Shown: positions 37,955 to 48,311 of the stretch, in pieces
How the letters are laid out: every line of letters starts with the position of its first letter
Position numbering within the stretch: position 1 is the first letter of the stretch
Source: Rhodospirillales bacterium
GTDB taxonomy: Bacteria; Pseudomonadota; Alphaproteobacteria; Rhodospirillales; SHVQ01
Assembly: GCA_009694195.1 (NCBI GenBank)
Contig: SHVQ01000002.1
Span: 97,576-161,575, forward strand
DNA: 64,000 nt
Reading direction: 5' to 3'
Notes under the pieces: generated by a model
The model's input: the letters and a program-made list of their open reading frames with translations, nothing else
Told to the model about the DNA's origin: nothing
Database searches by the model: none
Made by a program: the position numbers and the translations under genes

Positions 37955-40801
37955 TTATTTGCCGGCTCCGGCGGACGCGCGCGCCGAGCGGCCGAGGAGG
38001 CGCTGGAGAACGCCGCCTCTCTTTCGCGTCGCCGGCTTTCGCACGGCCGGCGCCACGGGTTCCTTCGCGGGTTCGGGCCCGCCCGCCGCCACTTGGGCCA
38101 GCAGCCGCTCGCGGATCGCTTTGATTTTTTCGGGATGCTCGACCTTCAGGCCGAAGGCGTCCTTGACATAGAAGACGTCGACCACCCGCTCCCCGTAGGT
38201 CGAGATGTGCGCGCTGGATATCTGCAGGCCGAGCGCGGTGATGGCCGATGTCACGTCGTGCAGGAATCCGATCCGGTCGCGGCCGTTCACCTCGACGACC
38301 GTGTGGTCGCCGCTCGCCTTGTTGTCGACGAACACGCGCGGCGGCACGGTGAACACCTGCGTCCGGCTCGGCAGCGCGCGGCGGCGGTGAGAAGCGAGCG
38401 CCTGGGCGGTGTCGAGCTTGCCGGCGAGGGCGTCCTTGATCCGGCGCGTGAGGCGCTCGAGGCGCTCGGGCGCCGCATAGGGACGCCCCTCGACATCCTG
38501 GATCCAGAAGGTGTCGAGGGCGACGCCGTCGGCGAGCGTCGCGATCCGGGCATCGACGATGGAGGCGCCCGAAAGCGCCATCGCGCCCGCAATGGAGGCG
38601 AAAAGGCCGCGGCGGTCGCGGGCGTACACGACGATCTCCGTGACCCCGCGCGCGGCCTCGACCCTGGGTTCGACCGCGAGGCCCGGCCCATCCGACTCCG
38701 CCGTCCGGACGAGGCGGGCATGACGCGCGTGGGTCTCGGCGTCGAAGCCGAGCCAGTAGTCGGGGCGGCCCTTGGCGACGAATTCCTCGACGGTCGCGGG
38801 ATCCCAGTCGGCGAGCAGCTCGCGCAGCCTGGCTTTGGCGGCCTCGACGCGGCGGTCGCGTTGAGCGGCCGGGATGGCGCCGCTCATCAGCTCGCTCGCC
38901 CGGTAATAGAGCTCGCGGAGGAGATTTGCTTTCCAGGAATTCCAGACGGTCGGGCCGACCGCCCGGATGTCGGCGACGGTCAGGATGAGGAGAAGCCGAA
39001 GCCGTTCCGGCGACTGCACGGCGGCGACGAAATCGGTCACGGTCTTCGGATCGTCGATGTCGCGTTTGAACGCGGTGCGGCTCATCAGAAGGTGGTAGCG
39101 GACAAGCCACGCGACCGTCTCCGTCTCCCAGTCGGTGAAGCCAAGCCGGCGCCCGAGCTTGAGCGCGATCTCGGCTCCGATCTCCGAGTGATCCTCGCCC
39201 CGCCCCTTCGCCACGTCGTGCAGCAGCACGGCGAGGTAGAGCACGCGGCGCGACTGCACCTCCGGGATGATGGCGCTGGATACCGGGTGGTCGTCCTTAT
39301 GCTCGCTGCGCTCGATCGCCGCGAGAATTCCGATCGCCCGGATCGTGTGCTCGTCGACGGTATAGACGTGATACATGTCGTATTGCATCTGGGCCACGAC
39401 GCGGCCGAAGTCCGGGACAAAGCGCCCGAAGACGCCCGCTTCGTTCAGCGCCGTCAGCACCTTCTCGGGATGATCCTGGGTCGTCAGCATCTCCAGGAAC
39501 AATCGGTTCGCCTCGGGATCGGCCCTGAGCCGATTGTCGATGCGATTGAGATTGAGGCCGACCAGCCTGAGCGCCCGCGGATGAACGTGGAGCCCGTGGC
39601 GATGGGCCTCGTAGAAGAGGCGGAGCAGCTTCACCGGCTGCTTGGCGAAGGCGTCTTCGTCGACCGCAAGCCGGCCGCCGTCGAAACGGAATCCCTCGAT
39701 GGCGGGTGCGCTGAACGGGGTCTTCGCGCCGCGGCCCGGGAGCAGGCCCGCCTTCTGCTGTTCTTCGATGACGGCGCAGAGGATCCGCGTGAGGTCGCCC
39801 ACATCCTTGGCGACGAGGAAATAATGCTTCATCACGCGCTCGACCCCGCGCGTTCCCGCGTGGTCCTTGTAGCCCATGCGGGTGCCGAGGACCTTCTGGA
39901 CGTCGAACGTAACGCGCTCCTCCGGGCGCCCGGCGAGATAGTGAAGGTTGCACCGGACGGTCCAGAGGAAGTTCTCCGCCCGCTCGAAGGTGCGAACGTC
40001 GGCACGCGTGAGCACGCCTTCGTCCACCAGGTCGGCCACATCCTTCACGGGGTACAGATATTTGGCGATCCAATAGAGCGTGTGAAGATCGCGGAGGCCG
40101 CCCTTGCCCTCTTTCACGTTCGGCTCCAGCACGTAGCGCGTGTCGCCCATCCGCCGGTGGCGCGTCGCGCGCTCGGCGAGCTTGGCGGCAACGAAGGCGG
40201 CGCCGCTCTCCGCCACGACCTCGCGCCGGAAGCGCTTCTGAAACGCGCGGGCCAGCCCGCGGTCTCCCGAGAGCCAGCGCGATTCGAGGAGGCTGGTGCG
40301 GATCGTCATGTCGGAGCCCGCGAGCGCGAGGGCGTCGTTGATCGAGCGGGTGGCGCTGCCGACCTTGAGTCCGATATCCCAGAGCGTGTGCAGAACGCGC
40401 TCGACGATACGCCGGTCGGATGCGGCGAGCGCCTTCTCGTACAGAAACATGAGGTCGACGTCGGAATATGGTGCGAGCTGTCCGCGACCCAGGCCACCGG
40501 CGGCAACAACCGCGAGGCGGTCCTTTTTCAGGAAGCGGCGGTTGGCGACCGATTCGGAGACGAACGCGAACACCGTCCGCACGAGCTCCTCCATCAGGTA
40601 CGCGTGCGCGCGGACGACGTGCGAGCCGGGCAATGCCTCTTCTTCGAAACGGCGGCGGATTTCCGCGAAGCCCCGCGCGAACGCCCGGCGGAAGGCGGCG
40701 AGCGCCGTGGCCTCCCCTCCCTTGTTCGACACGGCCGATCGAAGGTCGCGGTCGAGGGCCTTGCGATCCCATATCGCCTGCGGGCGGTCGATCTTTGACA
40801 C
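37955..40801 (-). CDS. glnD: Bifunctional uridylyltransferase/uridylyl-removing enzyme
   Basis: 948 residues. It senses glutamine and adds or removes UMP on PII proteins. In order: nucleotidyltransferase domain (GGLGRGQLAPYSDVDLMFLYE split over residues about 95-115), the PII-uridylyltransferase linker, an HD hydrolase domain (LLHDVAKGRGEDHS, about 530) and two ACT domains (about 735 and 850). The start is GTG with GAGAG 5 nt upstream. The region before it is AT-rich and carries a direct repeat of the mutS end. Confidence 0.96.
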   Translation of the reverse strand: MSKIDRPQAIWDRKALDRDLRSAVSNKGGEATALAAFRRAFARGFAEIRRRFEEEALPGSHVVRAHAYLMEELVRTVFAFVSESVANRRFLKKDRLAVVAAGGLGRGQLAPYSDVDLMFLYEKALAASDRRIVERVLHTLWDIGLKVGSATRSINDALALAGSDMTIRTSLLESRWLSGDRGLARAFQKRFRREVVAESGAAFVAAKLAERATRHRRMGDTRYVLEPNVKEGKGGLRDLHTLYWIAKYLYPVKDVADLVDEGVLTRADVRTFERAENFLWTVRCNLHYLAGRPEERVTFDVQKVLGTRMGYKDHAGTRGVERVMKHYFLVAKDVGDLTRILCAVIEEQQKAGLLPGRGAKTPFSAPAIEGFRFDGGRLAVDEDAFAKQPVKLLRLFYEAHRHGLHVHPRALRLVGLNLNRIDNRLRADPEANRLFLEMLTTQDHPEKVLTALNEAGVFGRFVPDFGRVVAQMQYDMYHVYTVDEHTIRAIGILAAIERSEHKDDHPVSSAIIPEVQSRRVLYLAVLLHDVAKGRGEDHSEIGAEIALKLGRRLGFTDWETETVAWLVRYHLLMSRTAFKRDIDDPKTVTDFVAAVQSPERLRLLLILTVADIRAVGPTVWNSWKANLLRELYYRASELMSGAIPAAQRDRRVEAAKARLRELLADWDPATVEEFVAKGRPDYWLGFDAETHARHARLVRTAESDGPGLAVEPRVEAARGVTEIVVYARDRRGLFASIAGAMALSGASIVDARIATLADGVALDTFWIQDVEGRPYAAPERLERLTRRIKDALAGKLDTAQALASHRRRALPSRTQVFTVPPRVFVDNKASGDHTVVEVNGRDRIGFLHDVTSAITALGLQISSAHISTYGERVVDVFYVKDAFGLKVEHPEKIKAIRERLLAQVAAGGPEPAKEPVAPAVRKPATRKRGGVLQRLLGRSARASAGAGK

Positions 40802-40915
40802 GGGCGCTCTCTGGTTCGTCCTGGATACGCGATGAGAAGCTAAAAATAAGGCGGCTCGGAGCTGAACACATCCGTTTTTGTCTTGGTGCGGCCAAAGGAC
40901 CTAAGAGGTTTTTAT

Positions 40916-41030
40916 TGATCCTCTGCGAGACCAGCCGATTTCTTGGTAGTTTTCGTTGCTCCTTGCATAAAATGTAGCATTATCAATGAATCAAATAACC
41001 AACAACGCTCAATCCGATGATCCTCTGCGA
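40916..41030. repeat. 13-bp direct repeat flanking an AT-rich segment
   Basis: TGATCCTCTGCGA occurs at 40916-40928 and again at 41018-41030. The right copy spans the last codons of mutS; the left copy lies in the glnD upstream region. The 89 bp between are clearly richer in A+T than the surroundings and hold promoter-like sequence for glnD (TTGTTG then GATAAT, minus strand). The layout resembles a target-site duplication or a slipped duplication of the mutS end. Confidence 0.5.
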
Positions 41031-43762
41031 CGGAGCTTTTCGCGAATCCGGTACAGAACTTCGAGGGCCTCGCGCGGCGTGAGCGCATCGACGTCAAGAT
41101 TGCCGATGATCTCTTCGGCCGGCGAAATCGGCGGCGGCTCGCGCACGGCGACCGCCCGGAACAGCGGAAGATCGTCCGCGAGCTTGCCGATGACGGACGA
41201 TTGCTCGCTCCGCTCGAGCATCTGCAAGACCTCCTCGGCGCGCGCGATCACCGGGGGCGGGAGACCGGCGAGCTTGCCGACGTGGATTCCATAGGACCGG
41301 TCGGCGGCGCCCGGCGCGACGGCGTGGAGGAACACCACGTCGCCCTGCCACTCCTTCACGCGCATGGTGTGGCAGGCGAGATTCGCGAGCTTGGCCGCGA
41401 GCGCGGTCAGCTCGTGATAGTGGGTCGCGAAGAGCGCCCGGCAACGATTGACTTCGTGCAGGTGCTCGATCACCGCCCACGCGATCGAGAGGCCGTCGAA
41501 GGTCGCGGTGCCGCGGCCGACCTCGTCCAGGATCACGAGCGCCCGCGGGCCTGCCTGGTTCAGGATGGCGGCGGTCTCCACCATCTCCACCATGAACGTC
41601 GACCGCCCGCGCGCGAGATCGTCGGCGGCGCCGACGCGCGAGAAGAGGCGGTCGACAATCCCGATCCGCGCCTCTTCGGCCGGGACGAACGACCCCATCT
41701 GCGCGAGCACGGCGATGAGCGCGTTCTGGCGGAGAAACGTGCTCTTGCCCGCCATGTTGGGGCCGGTCAGAAGCCAGAGGCGTGCGCCCTCATCGAGAAC
41801 GCAGTCGTTCGGAACGAAGGCCGCTCCGCCCGATTCCTGGAGCGCCGTTTCGACGACGGGATGCCGGCCGCCCTTCACCTCGAACCGGCTGCCGTCTTCG
41901 AGCTGAGGCCGTACATAGCGCCGGTCGACGGCGAGCACGGCGAGCGCGGCGGCGACGTCGAGAGCGGAGAGCGCTCCCGCCGCGGTCGCGACCGCCTCCG
42001 CATGGCCGACAACCTCGCGGACGAGCGCCTCGAACGCCTCGAGCTCGAGCTGAAGCGCGCGATCTGCGGCTTTTGCGATCCGCCCTTCCAGCTCGCCCAG
42101 CTCGACGGTCGTGAAGCGGATCGCGCTCGCCATCGTCTGCCGGTGGATAAAGCGGGCGCGCTGTTCCGCAAGCAGCTTCTCACCCTGCCGCGCCGGGACC
42201 TCGATGTAGTAGCCGAGCATGTTGTTATGGCGGATCTTGAGCGAGGAGATCCCGCTCTCAGCAGCGTAGCGTCCCTGCAGGTCGGCGATCAGGCGGCGGC
42301 TTTCGTCGCGGAGCGTCCTGAGCTCGTCGAGCGCGGGCGCGTAGCCGGTCGCGAGGAATCCTCCGTCGCGCGCGTAGACCGGGAGCTCGGGCCCGAGGGC
42401 GCGGCGGATCCGTTCGACAAGGTCTTCGTGGCGGCCAAGGCCCTTGACGGCCGATGCCACGCCCGCAGGCAACCCGCTTCCCGCCGTTTGAACCGCGCCG
42501 GAAAGCTCGGCCGTCAGCGCGAGCCCGTCGCGGATGGCCGCGAGATCGCGGGGTCCCCCCCGGCCGAGCGACAGGCGCATCAGGCCGCGCTCGAGGTCCG
42601 GGCAGCGCCGGAGGATCGCGCGCACGTCTTCGCGCGTCCGCTCGCCGTCGCGGAAGAACTGCACCATATCCAGCCGGCGCTCGATCGCGCGGACGTCGGT
42701 GAGCGGAGCGCCCAAGTGGCGGGCCAAAAGGCGCGCGCCGGCCCCGGTCATCGTCAAGTCGATGGTCGCGAGCAGGCTTCCGCGCCGCTCGCCGGTCATG
42801 GTTTCCGTCAGCTCGAGATTGCGCCGCGTCGCCGCGTCGATCTCCATCACCGCGCCCTCGGCGATTCGCTGGAGCGGCGAGACGCGCGGGAGGCGGCCCT
42901 TCTGCGTCAACTCGACGTAATCGACGATGGCGCCGGCGGCCGCGAGCTCGGCCCGCGAAAAGGCGCCGAAGGAATCGAGCGTACTCACGCCGAACAGCGC
43001 TTCCAGCCGTTTCCGGCCGTTCTCGCTGTCGAACCGGCTTTTCGGCTCGAGCGTGAGGCGGTCCTTCCAGTCACCAAGTGTTTCAAAGAGTGCGGGCCGC
43101 TGAACAAAGGAGTCCGCCACCAGGATTTCACCCGGCCGGAGGCGGGCGAGCGCCGCGCTCACGTCCTTCTCCGCAAGCGCCTGGGCGTGGAACGCGCCGG
43201 TCGACACGTCGATCCAGGCGAGCCCGAACCCGCCCGCCGCTTCGGCCAAGCAGGCCAGGTAGTTATGATCGCGGGCATCGAGGAGCGAGTCTTCCGTGAG
43301 CGTCCCCCGCGTGACGACGCGGATCACGTCGCGACGGACGACCGACTTCGAGCCGCGTTTCCTGGCCTCCGCCGGGTCTTCCATCTGCTCGCAAACGGCG
43401 ACCTTGAACCCGGCCTGGATCAGCTTCGCCAAGTAGCTCTCGTGGCTGTGGGCCGGGACGCCGCACATCGGGATGTCCTGGCCGCGGTGCTTTCCGCGCT
43501 TGGTGAGCGCGATGTTGAGGGCGCCGGCGGCCTTCGCCGCGTCCGCGAAAAAGAGCTCGTAAAAATCTCCCATGCGATAGAAGAGCAGATGGTCGGGATG
43601 GCGCGCCTTGACCGCCAAGTACTGATCCATCATCGGCGAGACGCGGGCGGCATCGTCGCCGGATGCGCCATCGGGCAGCGGAGGCCGGACCTGAAAGCTT
43701 GCTTGGCCGGGGTCGTCCGGCGAAAGCGCAATCCGGGTCGGGTCTGAAATGGGGCGATTCAC
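41009..43762 (-). CDS. mutS: DNA mismatch repair protein MutS
   Basis: 917 residues. It binds mispaired bases and starts repair. The mismatch-reading Phe-x-Glu is in [10 protein letters not shown] (about residue 60), the connector and clamp domains follow, and the ATPase has Walker [11 protein letters not shown] (about 670) and the [14 protein letters not shown] region. The N-terminus is about 40 residues longer than E. coli MutS; Met44 ([11 protein letters not shown]) is an alternative start. Divergent from maeB. Confidence 0.96.
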   Translation of the reverse strand: MNRPISDPTRIALSPDDPGQASFQVRPPLPDGASGDDAARVSPMMDQYLAVKARHPDHLLFYRMGDFYELFFADAAKAAGALNIALTKRGKHRGQDIPMCGVPAHSHESYLAKLIQAGFKVAVCEQMEDPAEARKRGSKSVVRRDVIRVVTRGTLTEDSLLDARDHNYLACLAEAAGGFGLAWIDVSTGAFHAQALAEKDVSAALARLRPGEILVADSFVQRPALFETLGDWKDRLTLEPKSRFDSENGRKRLEALFGVSTLDSFGAFSRAELAAAGAIVDYVELTQKGRLPRVSPLQRIAEGAVMEIDAATRRNLELTETMTGERRGSLLATIDLTMTGAGARLLARHLGAPLTDVRAIERRLDMVQFFRDGERTREDVRAILRRCPDLERGLMRLSLGRGGPRDLAAIRDGLALTAELSGAVQTAGSGLPAGVASAVKGLGRHEDLVERIRRALGPELPVYARDGGFLATGYAPALDELRTLRDESRRLIADLQGRYAAESGISSLKIRHNNMLGYYIEVPARQGEKLLAEQRARFIHRQTMASAIRFTTVELGELEGRIAKAADRALQLELEAFEALVREVVGHAEAVATAAGALSALDVAAALAVLAVDRRYVRPQLEDGSRFEVKGGRHPVVETALQESGGAAFVPNDCVLDEGARLWLLTGPNMAGKSTFLRQNALIAVLAQMGSFVPAEEARIGIVDRLFSRVGAADDLARGRSTFMVEMVETAAILNQAGPRALVILDEVGRGTATFDGLSIAWAVIEHLHEVNRCRALFATHYHELTALAAKLANLACHTMRVKEWQGDVVFLHAVAPGAADRSYGIHVGKLAGLPPPVIARAEEVLQMLERSEQSSVIGKLADDLPLFRAVAVREPPPISPAEEIIGNLDVDALTPREALEVLYRIREKLRRRGSSD

Positions 43763-44023
43763 GTCCGGCGCGGTCCTTGAATCACCGAAAAGAACAATGC
43801 CCGCACCCTATCACGGGGCTTCACTGCGACGCCATGCCGCGAGACGCGTTTCCCAAGTTTCGCCTGGGGATGAAAAGAGGTCTTGCGCTTTCTTCTACCA
43901 CTTGGCCGCGACCTTGGGCAGAATGCTGCCTTGCGAACCTGGGAACGCTCACACCCAGTCCGCATTCCGTAAAAACCGGGAGTCCCAGGGCAGAGACACC
44001 CGGGTGAGCGGAGGGGGCGGGCC

Positions 44024-46306
44024 ATGGATGCTAAAGCCGACGACGTCAAATCAAATGACGAGCTCACCGCGATCGAGTCGCTGCGCATGCACGCCTCGGG
44101 GCGGCCCGGCAAGGTCGAGATCCACCCGACCAAGCCGCTGACGACCCAGCGCGACCTCACGCTCGCGTACTCGCCGGGTGTCGCCGCGCCGTGCCTGGAG
44201 ATCGCTAAGAATCCGGACCGCGCCTACGACTACACGGCCAAGGGCAACATGGTCGCCGTGATCACCAACGGGACGGCGGTGCTCGGGCTCGGCGACTTGG
44301 GCCCGCTCGCGGCGAAGCCGGTGATGGAGGGGAAGGCCGTCCTCTTCAAGCGCTTCGCCGACATCGACGGCATCGACCTCGAGGTCGCGACCAAGGACGT
44401 CGACGAATTCGTGAATTGCGTCCGCTTTCTCGGGAGCGCGTTCGGCGGCATCAATCTCGAAGACATCAAGGCGCCCGAGTGCTTCGTGATCGAGCAGCGC
44501 CTCCGCGAGCTCATGGATATTCCCGTCTTCCACGACGACCAGCACGGCACCGCGATCATCACTGCGGCCGGCGTGATCAACGCCCTCCATTTGACGGGGC
44601 GGAGTTTCGCGGACGTTCGATTCGTCGTAAACGGCGCCGGCGCGTCCGCCGTGGCCTGCGTCGAGCTCCTGAAGATTCTCGGCCTTCGGCCCAACAACGT
44701 AATTATGTGCGACAGCAAAGGCGTCATCTATCAGGGGCGCAAGGCCGGCATGAACCAGTGGAAGTCGGCGCATGCGACGGACACGCCGGCCCGCACGCTC
44801 GCGGACGCGATGAAAGGCGCCGATGTCTTCATCGGGCTTTCGGCGAAGGACGTGGTGACGCAGTCCATGGTGAAGTCCATGGCGCGCCAGCCGATCGTGT
44901 TCGCGATGGCCAATCCGGATCCCGAGATCTCGCCCGAAAAGGTGAAGGAAGTCCGGCCCGACGCCATCGTCGCCACCGGCCGGTCGGACTATCCGAACCA
45001 GATCAACAACGTTCTGGGATTCCCCTACATTTTCCGCGGTGCGCTCGACGTGCGCGCGAGCACGATCAACGACGCGATGAAGATCGCGGCCGCCCATGCG
45101 CTGGCCGCGCTCGCCCGCGAAGACGTGCCGGACGAAGTGAGTGCCGCCTATTCCGGACGGCGCCTCCGTTACGGCCCCGAGTACCTGATTCCCTCGCCGT
45201 TCGACCCCCGCCTCATCGTCGCCGTTCCCGAGGCGGTTGCGAAGGCGGCGATGTCGAGCGGCGTCGCCCGCCGGCCGATCCAGGACTTCAAGCATTACCG
45301 GGCGACGCTCTCCGCTCTCCTCGATCCGACCGCCGGCAGCCTGCAGGCGATCTTCGACGAGGTCCGGCACGTCCCGAAGCGCGTCGTGTTCGCCGAGGGC
45401 GAAGAGGAGAAAAGCATCCGCGCCGCCGTCGCATTCCGCAACGCGGGCTACGGCACGCCCGTGCTGGTCGGCCGCGAGGAGCGGATCCAGAAAACCGCCC
45501 AGGCGCTCGGCCTCAGCCGGCTCGACGGGATGGAAATCCACAACGCCAGGCTCGGCAAGGCGAACCAGGATTACACCGAGCTCCTGTACAGCCGGCTGCA
45601 GCGGAAGGGCGCTCTCTACCGGGACTGCCAGCGCATGGTGAACCAGGACCGCAACATCTTCGCCGCGCTCATGGTCGCGAACGGCGATGCGGATGCCATG
45701 ATCACCGGCCTTACCCGCGGCTACCATGCCTCGCTTCGCGACATCACCCGCGTGCTCGATCCGAAGCTCGGACGGCAAATCTTCGGACTCTCCCTCGTGC
45801 TGACGCGCGGGAAGACCATTTTTGTTTCCGACACCGCCGTGCACGAGGCGCCGAACGCCGAGCAGCTCGCCGACTTCGCCATTCAGACGGCCGCCGTGGC
45901 CCGTCAGATGGGTCACGAGCCCCGCGTCGCGCTGATCTCGTTCTCTAACTTCGGCAATCCTTCCCTGCCGCGCTCGGAGGTGGTGCGCGAAGCGGTCCAT
46001 ATCCTCAATGGCCGGCAGGTGGATTTCGAGTTCGACGGCGAGATGAGCGTCGATGTCGCGTTGAACCCGGAACTGATGGCACTCTATCCCTTCTGCCGTC
46101 TTTCGGAGCCCTCGAACGTCCTGATCATGCCGGGCCTCCACTCCTCGCAGATCTCGACCAAGCTGCTGCACGAGCTCGGCGGGCGGACCGTCCTCGGGCC
46201 GCTCGTCATGGGTCTCTCCAAGTCCGTGCAGATCGTGCCGATGAGCGCCACCGTCTCCGATCTGGTCAACATGGCGGCCTTCGCCGCCCACGAATCGGTC
46301 GGATAA
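44024..46306 (+). CDS. maeB: NADP-dependent malic enzyme with phosphotransacetylase-like domain
   Basis: 760 residues. Oxidative decarboxylation of malate to pyruvate. The malic N-domain (SPGVAAPCLEIAKNPDRAYDYT) and NAD-binding domain (VVNGAGASAVACVELL) fill residues 1-430; a phosphotransacetylase-like domain (from about 440: RVVFAEGEEEKSIRAAVAF) fills the rest and is thought to regulate the enzyme through acetyl-CoA. GGAGG lies 9 nt before the ATG. An intrinsic terminator 350 bp downstream may end its mRNA. Confidence 0.95.
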   Translation: MDAKADDVKSNDELTAIESLRMHASGRPGKVEIHPTKPLTTQRDLTLAYSPGVAAPCLEIAKNPDRAYDYTAKGNMVAVITNGTAVLGLGDLGPLAAKPVMEGKAVLFKRFADIDGIDLEVATKDVDEFVNCVRFLGSAFGGINLEDIKAPECFVIEQRLRELMDIPVFHDDQHGTAIITAAGVINALHLTGRSFADVRFVVNGAGASAVACVELLKILGLRPNNVIMCDSKGVIYQGRKAGMNQWKSAHATDTPARTLADAMKGADVFIGLSAKDVVTQSMVKSMARQPIVFAMANPDPEISPEKVKEVRPDAIVATGRSDYPNQINNVLGFPYIFRGALDVRASTINDAMKIAAAHALAALAREDVPDEVSAAYSGRRLRYGPEYLIPSPFDPRLIVAVPEAVAKAAMSSGVARRPIQDFKHYRATLSALLDPTAGSLQAIFDEVRHVPKRVVFAEGEEEKSIRAAVAFRNAGYGTPVLVGREERIQKTAQALGLSRLDGMEIHNARLGKANQDYTELLYSRLQRKGALYRDCQRMVNQDRNIFAALMVANGDADAMITGLTRGYHASLRDITRVLDPKLGRQIFGLSLVLTRGKTIFVSDTAVHEAPNAEQLADFAIQTAAVARQMGHEPRVALISFSNFGNPSLPRSEVVREAVHILNGRQVDFEFDGEMSVDVALNPELMALYPFCRLSEPSNVLIMPGLHSSQISTKLLHELGGRTVLGPLVMGLSKSVQIVPMSATVSDLVNMAAFAAHESVG

Positions 46307-46688
46307 CCCGGTTTTTCATCCAACGTTCACGCCCGTTTCATCGGCGTGTCTCACGCGGGGGCTAGGGCTCCCCCGTGACGACAGCCCGTGAGGACCGTGC
46401 CATGCCCGCCACCCAGCCGACCGAACATTTGCCGCCGCGTGAGCTTCGGAACGGTCTCAATGCTCGCGGCAGACGAGACGGGACGCCTCACCGCCGCACG
46501 GCGCCGCCCGCGATCCAATGGCTCGAATTCCTCGCCGCGCTTCGCTCACGGGGATTCCCAGGGACTTATTCCGACGCCGGCTCCGAAAACGCGACGCCGC
46601 ACCAATAACAGATTCACCCCCGCCGCTTCCCCGCGAGCGGCTTTCACCTCACGGGCGGCAGCGCAAGGCTGGCGCCCTTTTTTTGTCG
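46307..46688. other. 382-bp region without a clear gene; possible small RNA
   Basis: Between maeB and the macrodomain gene. It holds a bulged hairpin around CTAGGGCT (46352-46377), a weakly supported 68-codon frame (46402-46608) with GAGGA 7 nt before its ATG but poor codon bias, a perfect 6-bp-stem hairpin (46622-46641), and a strong plus-strand terminator. Either this is a long maeB 3' end or a separate transcript. No tmRNA, RNase P or SRP RNA features were recognised. Confidence 0.5.
46653..46684 (+). terminator. Intrinsic terminator downstream of maeB
   Basis: GGGCGGCAGC pairs with GCTGGCGCCC (one mismatch) around GCAAG and is followed by seven T. It ends 4 bp before the stop of the convergent macrodomain gene. 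Confidence 0.8.
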
Positions 46689-47210
46689 TTATGCCGCGAG
46701 TCCGGCGAGGGCCTTCTCGTGCGCCTTGCGTGACGCTTCGCCGAAACAGCAGAAGATCACCCGGGAGAGTGTCTTCTCCCGTTCGAGCACGTCGGCGACC
46801 GTCTTGACGGCGATCGCAGCCGCCCGCTCGGGCGGAAAGCGGTAAACGCCCGTCGAGATCGCGGGAAAGGCGATCGTCTTGACGCCGTTCTTCACCGCCA
46901 GCTCCAGGGATTTCCGATAGCACCCGGCGAGAAGGGCATCCTCATTGGCGTTGCCGCCGTGCCAAACCGGGCCGACCGTGTGGATGACGTGGCGGGCGGG
47001 AAGGCGATACCCCCTGGTGATCCTGGCGTCGCCCGTCAGGCAGCCGCCGAGCGTGCGGCATTCCGCGAGGAGCTCCGGCCCCGCCGCCCTGTGGATGGCA
47101 CCGTCGACCCCGCCGCCGCCCAAGAGCGTCTCATTGGCCGCGTTCACAATGGCGTCCACCGGAAGCTTGGTGATGTCGCCCTCGGCGATTTCCATGCGAT
47201 CTGTCGCCAT
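46689..47210 (-). CDS. Macrodomain protein (O-acetyl-ADP-ribose deacetylase, YmdB type)
   Basis: 173 residues, a single macrodomain. The ligand loops GDITKLPVDAIVNAANETLLGGGGVDGAIH and ISTGVYRFP match the MacroD/YmdB class, which removes acetyl or ADP-ribose groups. ATG at 47210 gives a family-like N-terminus, with GGAG 11 nt before it; Met6 is possible. Divergent from the glycosyltransferase gene, 93 bp apart. Confidence 0.9.
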   Translation of the reverse strand: MATDRMEIAEGDITKLPVDAIVNAANETLLGGGGVDGAIHRAAGPELLAECRTLGGCLTGDARITRGYRLPARHVIHTVGPVWHGGNANEDALLAGCYRKSLELAVKNGVKTIAFPAISTGVYRFPPERAAAIAVKTVADVLEREKTLSRVIFCCFGEASRKAHEKALAGLAA

Positions 47211-47303
47211 CCCTGAACCGTCTCCGCTCGCACGAACATTCGAACGCCGTTCCCTCAGCATACGGCAACTGCTAAACACGAGCCAATCCACTGGGCAGCT
47301 CGC

Positions 47304-48308
47304 ATGACCCTCAGCGAACCCGCGTCCGTCCTCGTTTACGTCGGCCTCGACCGGGTGGGGGACGCGCTCCTCAAGCTGCCGTTCGTCCGGGGCTTGCGCG
47401 AAGCGTTTCCCGCCGCCCGCATCGCGTGGGTCGCCGGCAAGGAGACCAGCGTCTACGCGGGCGTCATGGCGCCCCTCGTTCGCGGCCTGCTCGACGAGGT
47501 GATCGAAAACGCCCATATCGGCGAGACGCCGGCCGAACTCCTCCACCGGCCTCTCGACGGGCGGCGGTTCGACCTCGTCATCGATACTCAGCGCATCCTC
47601 TGGGTGACGCTCTCTCTATGGCGGGTTCCCCATCGGACGTTTCTCTCGCCGGCGGCCCGTTTTCTTTTTTCATCGCGGAAGCCGCCGAAGGGCTATCGTT
47701 CCCCGCCGTCCATGCAGCGCCAGCTTCTCGACCTACTCGAGCTCGCGAGCGGGCGCGCGTTTCCGACGCCGGAGACCCTGGACGTGGCGATCGATCCGGC
47801 CCTCGCGGCGGACGCCGCCCGGCTGCTGCCCGAGGGTCCCGCCTATGTGGGCTTTGCCCCGGGGGCAGGCGGGCCGCCCAAGTGCTGGCCGCTGCAGAAT
47901 TTCGTCGCCCTTGCCAAGGGCGAAGCGGCGCGGGGCCGGGTCCCGGTCTTCCTGCTCGGGCCCAAGGAGACGGGCTGGCGGAGCGAGATCGCGGCGGCCG
48001 TGCCGGAGGCTCTCTTCCCCTTGCAGGCCGACGCGATCGAGAGCGCGCACGGCTATGCGCCAACCTTCACCATCGCGCTCGCCCGGCGGCTCGCGGCGGC
48101 CGTCTCGAATGACTCGGGCGCCGGCCACATGCTCGCGGTCGGCGGGAGTCCTCTCGTCGTTCTGTACGGCTCGACGGTGCCGGAGAAGTTCCGCCCGATG
48201 ACGCGCCGGCTCACGATCGTCCGCGCAGGCGATTTCGGCGGCAAGGAGATGCGCCTGATCCCCCTCGCGCCCGTCGCGGATGCTCTCGATCGGGCGCTCA
48301 AGAGCTGA
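47304..48308 (+). CDS. Glycosyltransferase family 9 (heptosyltransferase-like)
   Basis: 334 residues, GT-B fold. The N-terminal VGLDRVGDALLKLPFVRGLREAFP and C-terminal GFAPGAGGPPKCWP and SNDSGAGHMLAVGGSPLVVLYG match the ADP-heptose:LPS heptosyltransferase family. It probably adds a sugar to the LPS core. It stands alone, with no other LPS genes around, ending 3 bp from the convergent alkB, so the exact sugar cannot be said. Confidence 0.85.
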   Translation: MTLSEPASVLVYVGLDRVGDALLKLPFVRGLREAFPAARIAWVAGKETSVYAGVMAPLVRGLLDEVIENAHIGETPAELLHRPLDGRRFDLVIDTQRILWVTLSLWRVPHRTFLSPAARFLFSSRKPPKGYRSPPSMQRQLLDLLELASGRAFPTPETLDVAIDPALAADAARLLPEGPAYVGFAPGAGGPPKCWPLQNFVALAKGEAARGRVPVFLLGPKETGWRSEIAAAVPEALFPLQADAIESAHGYAPTFTIALARRLAAAVSNDSGAGHMLAVGGSPLVVLYGSTVPEKFRPMTRRLTIVRAGDFGGKEMRLIPLAPVADALDRALKS

Positions 48309-48311
48309 GTC

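Noticed and set aside
46402..46608. 68-codon frame with GAGGA 7 nt before its ATG
   Set aside because: Third-position G+C is clearly lower than in neighbouring genes and the product resembles nothing I know; kept only as a note in the gap entry.
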